A stretch of 46,791 nucleotides of DNA, taken from NCBI GenBank assembly GCA_964514215.1, contig CAZEPW010000024.1, positions 1-46,791 on the forward strand, read 5' to 3'. Below are positions 44,189 through 46,791 of the stretch, piece after piece. The position numbers and the translations under genes are program-made. The notes below the pieces were generated by a model, which saw only the letters and a list, made by a program, of their open reading frames with translations, made no database searches and was not told the DNA's origin. The stretch comes from CAYQUC01 sp964514215. Its GTDB lineage: Bacteria > Pseudomonadota > Gammaproteobacteria > UBA6429 > Thiohalophilaceae. The first letter of the stretch is position 1. The number at the start of each line of letters is the position of its first letter.

Positions 44189-44637
44189 TAAGTTGGTTTA
44201 AAAGCTCCTAATTTTCACGATCGGTATATATGGGTAGTATCAATTACTTTATTGTGACTATCAAACTCTAGATCAAGTTCATTTTAAGAAATAATTTCAA
44301 AGTGATATATAGCGGAAAACCTCAAAATTACTGTAAATTCCACAAACTATCTACAGTAATCAAGTCGTTACAATTTCTAAAGAAAGTGCGTTGTTTGATA
44401 ATTTAACGGATTTTACCAATTCCAAAATGTTAACGTGATTGTTGAAAATTTAAGTTTGTTGTTAAGTATATGTTAACGTTAAAGATAAATTGCAAAATAA
44501 ATTACTTTTACTACTTGATAATCTATCGTTTAATGCTATATTAATGTTTGTTAATATACTAAGTTTCTAATGAATATTTTGTTATTTGTAACATATTAAA
44601 TGATTTGAATTCTGAGAATCTAACAAGAGGTGTTTAA
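44189..44637. other. Divergent gap between bepA and the rhodanese gene
   Basis: 449 AT-rich bases with promoters expected for both sides. A nine-base inverted repeat, ATTACTGTA and TACAGTAAT with a 16-base spacer (44327-44360), and a palindrome TTAACGTTAA (44473-44482) are present. A good promoter for the rhodanese gene is listed separately. No gene was seen. Confidence 0.5.
44515..44542 (+). promoter_or_regulatory. Sigma70-type promoter for the rhodanese gene
   Basis: TTGATA (five of six) at 44515-44520 and TATATT (five of six) at 44537-44542, spaced 16 bases apart. The -10 box ends 95 bases before the rhodanese start codon, leaving a fairly long leader. It is in the divergent gap next to the inverted repeat at 44327-44360. 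Confidence 0.52.
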
Positions 44638-44958
44638 ATGCAATTAGTTAAAGAAATAGAAATTAATGAATTAAAAACAATGTTGGATCAGGTAGAGCCG
44701 ACAGTCAAGCTTATTGACGTTCGCAATACCGCTGAAGTTGCTCGTGGTAAAATCCCTGGCTCAGAAAATATGCCACTGCATACAGTGCCATTACATCAAG
44801 AAGAAATCAAAGAGCACGACACAGTAATTTTATACTGTCATAGCGGTGCTCGTTCGGCTCAAGCTTGTAGTTATTTAAGTAATTTAGGACATGAAAACGT
44901 GTATAATTTACGGGGTGGAATATTAGCCTGGGTAAATAATGGAAATAGCGTTGGTTAA
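44638..44958 (+). CDS. Single-domain rhodanese
   Basis: Cytoplasmic sulfurtransferase of 106 residues, no signal peptide. The active-site loop is YCHSGARSAQA with catalytic C67; C77 lies in the following helix. The CH2A-type substrate pocket and LIDVRNTAEVARGKIPGS (25-42) are typical. In sulfur oxidisers such as Allochromatium vinosum a rhodanese gene directly precedes tusA and dsrE2, and the encoded proteins pass sulfane sulfur to each other. The same order is seen here, though 261 bases separate this gene from tusA, so separate promoters are possible. AAGAGG precedes the ATG. Confidence 0.93.
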   Translation: MQLVKEIEINELKTMLDQVEPTVKLIDVRNTAEVARGKIPGSENMPLHTVPLHQEEIKEHDTVILYCHSGARSAQACSYLSNLGHENVYNLRGGILAWVNNGNSVG

Positions 44959-45219
44959 AAAATAATCTTGCTAAGACATTGATCTAATTCGATTAATTCA
45001 ATATCCCAAATATAGAAATTATTAATTCTATGCTATTATTTACTTATAGTGTTAAATGAGGTTGCGATACCGAACCAAATAGAATAAGGTTTGCATATCA
45101 AATATAAGCGTAAGGTTGAATACTAATACAGTCCTTTAATTTATAATATTGTTAAATTTCAGTTTTGTGTCACATTCGATCTAATTTTTAAACTAAAGAA
45201 AGTTAAGGAGACATTTGTA

Positions 45220-45450
45220 ATGGCTAACTTTGATCAAGAACTTGATGCATCAGGTCTAAACTGCCCGCTGCCAATTTTACGTGCTAAGAAATCATTAGCT
45301 TCATTAGAAGGCGGTCAAGTACTACACATAATCGCTACTGACCCAGGTTCTGTTAAAGACTTTGAAGCCTTTGCAAAGCAAACTGGTAACGAGCTAATGG
45401 AATCTAAAGAAGACGGCGGTAAATTTTACTTCCTAATCAAAAAAGCGTAA
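45220..45450 (+). CDS. tusA: TusA family sulfur carrier protein
   Basis: Small sulfur carrier of 76 residues. The active cysteine is C15 in the CPLPIL motif (CPxP), followed by AKKSLASLEGGQVL and the usual DPGSVKDFEAFAKQTGNEL core. In sulfur oxidisers TusA receives sulfur from rhodanese and passes it towards DsrEFH or the sHdr system. In other bacteria it serves tRNA thiolation. The flanking rhodanese and dsrE2 genes favour the oxidation role. A strong AAGGAGA lies before the ATG. dsrE2 starts 63 bases later. Confidence 0.96.
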   Translation: MANFDQELDASGLNCPLPILRAKKSLASLEGGQVLHIIATDPGSVKDFEAFAKQTGNELMESKEDGGKFYFLIKKA

Positions 45451-45513
45451 CACTAATGTTTATACCAGTAATAAGCATGAGGGAGCTAATCAGATACAAA
45501 AGAGGAGCGACCA

Positions 45514-45993
45514 ATGTCTGAGAAAAAACTAGCAATAATTGCAACAAAAGGCACACTTGATTGGGGATATCCTCCATTCATCTTAGCCTCAACAGCCGCA
45601 GCACTTGGCTATGACGTAGAAATCTTTTTTACCTTCTATGGTTTACAGTTGGTTAATAAGAAAATGAACCTAAGCGTTAGCCCTCTAGGTAATCCAGGAA
45701 TGCCCATGCCTTTAGGTATGGATAAATGGTTCCCCGTTATTGGAACAGCAATCCCTGGAATGCAAAGCATGATGACATCAATGATGAAATCAAAAATGAA
45801 ATCAAAAGGTGTTGCAAGTTTAGAAGAACTTCGAGATCTCTGTATTGAAGCTGAAGTCCGAATGATTGCCTGTCAAATGACAGTTGATTTATTTGAATTT
45901 GATTCAAAAGATTTTATTGAAGGAATAGAGTTAGGCGGAGCAGCAAGCTTTTTTGAGTTTGCCGGTGAGTCTGATATCTCTTTATTCATCTAA
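45514..45993 (+). CDS. dsrE2: DsrE2-type sulfur-trafficking protein
   Basis: Member of the DsrE/DsrF/DrsH-like superfamily, 159 residues. The opening ATKGTLDWGYPPFILASTAA (10-29) and MPMPLGMDKWFP are typical of DsrE2. Two cysteines fit the family pattern, C110 (RDLC) and C120 (MIACQMTVDLF), with C120 the likely sulfur-binding residue. A Met-rich stretch (about 82-96: PGMQSMMTSMMKSKM) lies in the middle. In A. vinosum DsrE2 is membrane-associated and linked to rhodanese and TusA. GGAG precedes the ATG. The gene ends at a strong terminator. Confidence 0.93.
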   Translation: MSEKKLAIIATKGTLDWGYPPFILASTAAALGYDVEIFFTFYGLQLVNKKMNLSVSPLGNPGMPMPLGMDKWFPVIGTAIPGMQSMMTSMMKSKMKSKGVASLEELRDLCIEAEVRMIACQMTVDLFEFDSKDFIEGIELGGAASFFEFAGESDISLFI

Positions 45994-46012
45994 AGTATTT
46001 CGATACAAATAT

Positions 46013-46049
46013 AAAAACCTCGATGTTAAAACAGCATTGAGGTTTTTTT
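46013..46049. terminator. Rho-independent terminator after dsrE2
   Basis: AAAAACCTCGATG pairs with CATTGAGGTTTTT (one G-T pair) around a nine-base loop, and the T run extends to 46049. It lies about 20 bases past the dsrE2 stop. The A run on the other side lets it serve the convergent minus-strand gene too. Confidence 0.9.
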
Positions 46050-46062
46050 ATGTCAGTAATAT

Positions 46063-46791
46063 TTAAAGAGTAATTTCACCAAACCAGAAATCAATATTTT
46101 TATCTAAAAACTCATCATAGCGCATATAATGAGAGCCATCGCAGGAAAAATTAAGCCCAACCATTGCATTGACAATATTCAGTGAACCCGAACGCAAGTA
46201 AATATTATTATCTGCAAAACGAAGTGCTTTGAAAATATCAAATATTAATTTAATTTTTTCGATAGGAACTTGAGCGCGTTTAAAGTAGGGGCGTTTCGGG
46301 TAAGCTAAAAAAATATTAGTTGACGTTAATTCATTGATCGTGAGCAAATGATAAATAAAAGGATCATCCTGATGCCAGACAGTTGCGCGGTTACTGGAAA
46401 AATGAAACTTACCATGAAACACACCATACTCAGTCATCAGTTCGTTCATTGTTTCAAATGCCTCATCAATATTATCATCCATAATACTATTAACGCGTTG
46501 TTGATAAAATAATCCTCGTCGAATAGCCGGATCACCTTTCATTTGATGCCAGTTATCAGGTTCCTTATATAGATGTTCAGTATGCGGTAGTTCACGCATA
46601 TCAAAATCAGCGCCAAGAAACCCGATTAAGTCACCTTGCTCATTGCGAATCACTTGAATTGCTGTAAGGCTAGGGCGGTGTTGTCGACGGCTAATATAAG
46701 CCTCGGATAATTTAAAATCAGTATGACCAACAATATTAACTAAGTAAGGTCGGCCACGACGGTCACGGCCTAAATTGATGGCATCACTACC
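46063..46791 (-). CDS. Partial Cache/PDC-like sensor protein, 5' end missing
   Basis: The minus-strand frame is open from the right edge to its stop, giving at least 242 residues with no start inside. The first visible part (LGRDRRGRPYLVNIVGHTDF, then SEAYISRRQHRPSLTAIQVI and NEQGDLIGFLGADFDMREL) resembles a Cache or PDC sensor domain, as found in chemoreceptors and sensor enzymes. The rest (about 150 residues) is soluble alpha/beta sequence I do not recognise. An internal GTG at 46653 could be mistaken for the start, but the conserved-looking part lies before it. No membrane segment is visible in the part present. Confidence 0.65.
   Translation of the reverse strand, partial: GSDAINLGRDRRGRPYLVNIVGHTDFKLSEAYISRRQHRPSLTAIQVIRNEQGDLIGFLGADFDMRELPHTEHLYKEPDNWHQMKGDPAIRRGLFYQQRVNSIMDDNIDEAFETMNELMTEYGVFHGKFHFSSNRATVWHQDDPFIYHLLTINELTSTNIFLAYPKRPYFKRAQVPIEKIKLIFDIFKALRFADNNIYLRSGSLNIVNAMVGLNFSCDGSHYMRYDEFLDKNIDFWFGEITL

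Overview
The window looks like chromosome from an AT-rich, sulfur-oxidising gammaproteobacterium. GC content was judged by eye, not calculated. Three things support this. Gene order is typical of Gammaproteobacteria: pepA-holC facing lptF-lptG, fmdB-DUF502-aspS, yebC-ruvCAB-ybgC-tolQRAB-pal-cpoB-queE-queC, and tRNA-Lys. The cell is Gram-negative (Lpt, Tol-Pal, BepA). The right-hand third is rich in sulfur genes: soxXYZA, rhodanese-tusA-dsrE2, a YeeE/YedE transporter and a SulP transporter. I cannot name a genus. No insertion sequence, prophage, CRISPR array or rRNA was seen.

Layout. 0.2-7.8 kb: an acidic low-complexity protein, holC and pepA on the minus strand; lptF-lptG on the plus strand; a secreted double-thioredoxin protein and an RDD membrane protein on the minus strand. 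8.0-9.1 kb: three tandem small DUF2173 proteins. 9.5-18.1 kb: a Sel1-type lipoprotein, purL, an ABC-2 exporter pair, DUF2288, a PilG/PilH-like response regulator and a short-chain dehydrogenase. 18.1-21.2 kb: a possible 25-residue membrane peptide, fmdB, DUF502 and aspS. 21.4-25.9 kb: a signalling cassette (CHASE2-TPR-Ser/Thr kinase, PP2C phosphatase, two FHA proteins) lying between aspS and yebC. 26.0-35.8 kb: yebC, ruvCAB, ybgC, the Tol-Pal operon and queE-queC. 35.9-39.5 kb: YeeE/YedE transporter, tRNA-Lys and SulP transporter. 39.6-40.2 kb: an orphan secreted protein. 40.3-42.4 kb: soxXYZA on the minus strand. 42.7-44.2 kb: bepA. 44.6-46.0 kb: rhodanese-tusA-dsrE2. Right edge: a 5'-truncated sensor-like gene.

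How the genes fit together. SoxXA joins thiosulfate to the SoxY cysteine of SoxYZ. No soxB or soxCD lies in the window, so the rest of the pathway must be elsewhere. Rhodanese, TusA and DsrE2 form a cytoplasmic sulfane-sulfur relay. YeeE/YedE could import a sulfur compound, and SulP could move sulfate. The double-thioredoxin protein resembles SoxW-type periplasmic reductants and may serve the Sox system (inference). The kinase, phosphatase and FHA genes form a self-contained phospho-threonine circuit with its own good promoter. Both FHA proteins carry a matching Thr-containing tail just after the FHA domain. Together with the three DUF2173 paralogues, this cassette is the best candidate for under-described biology here.
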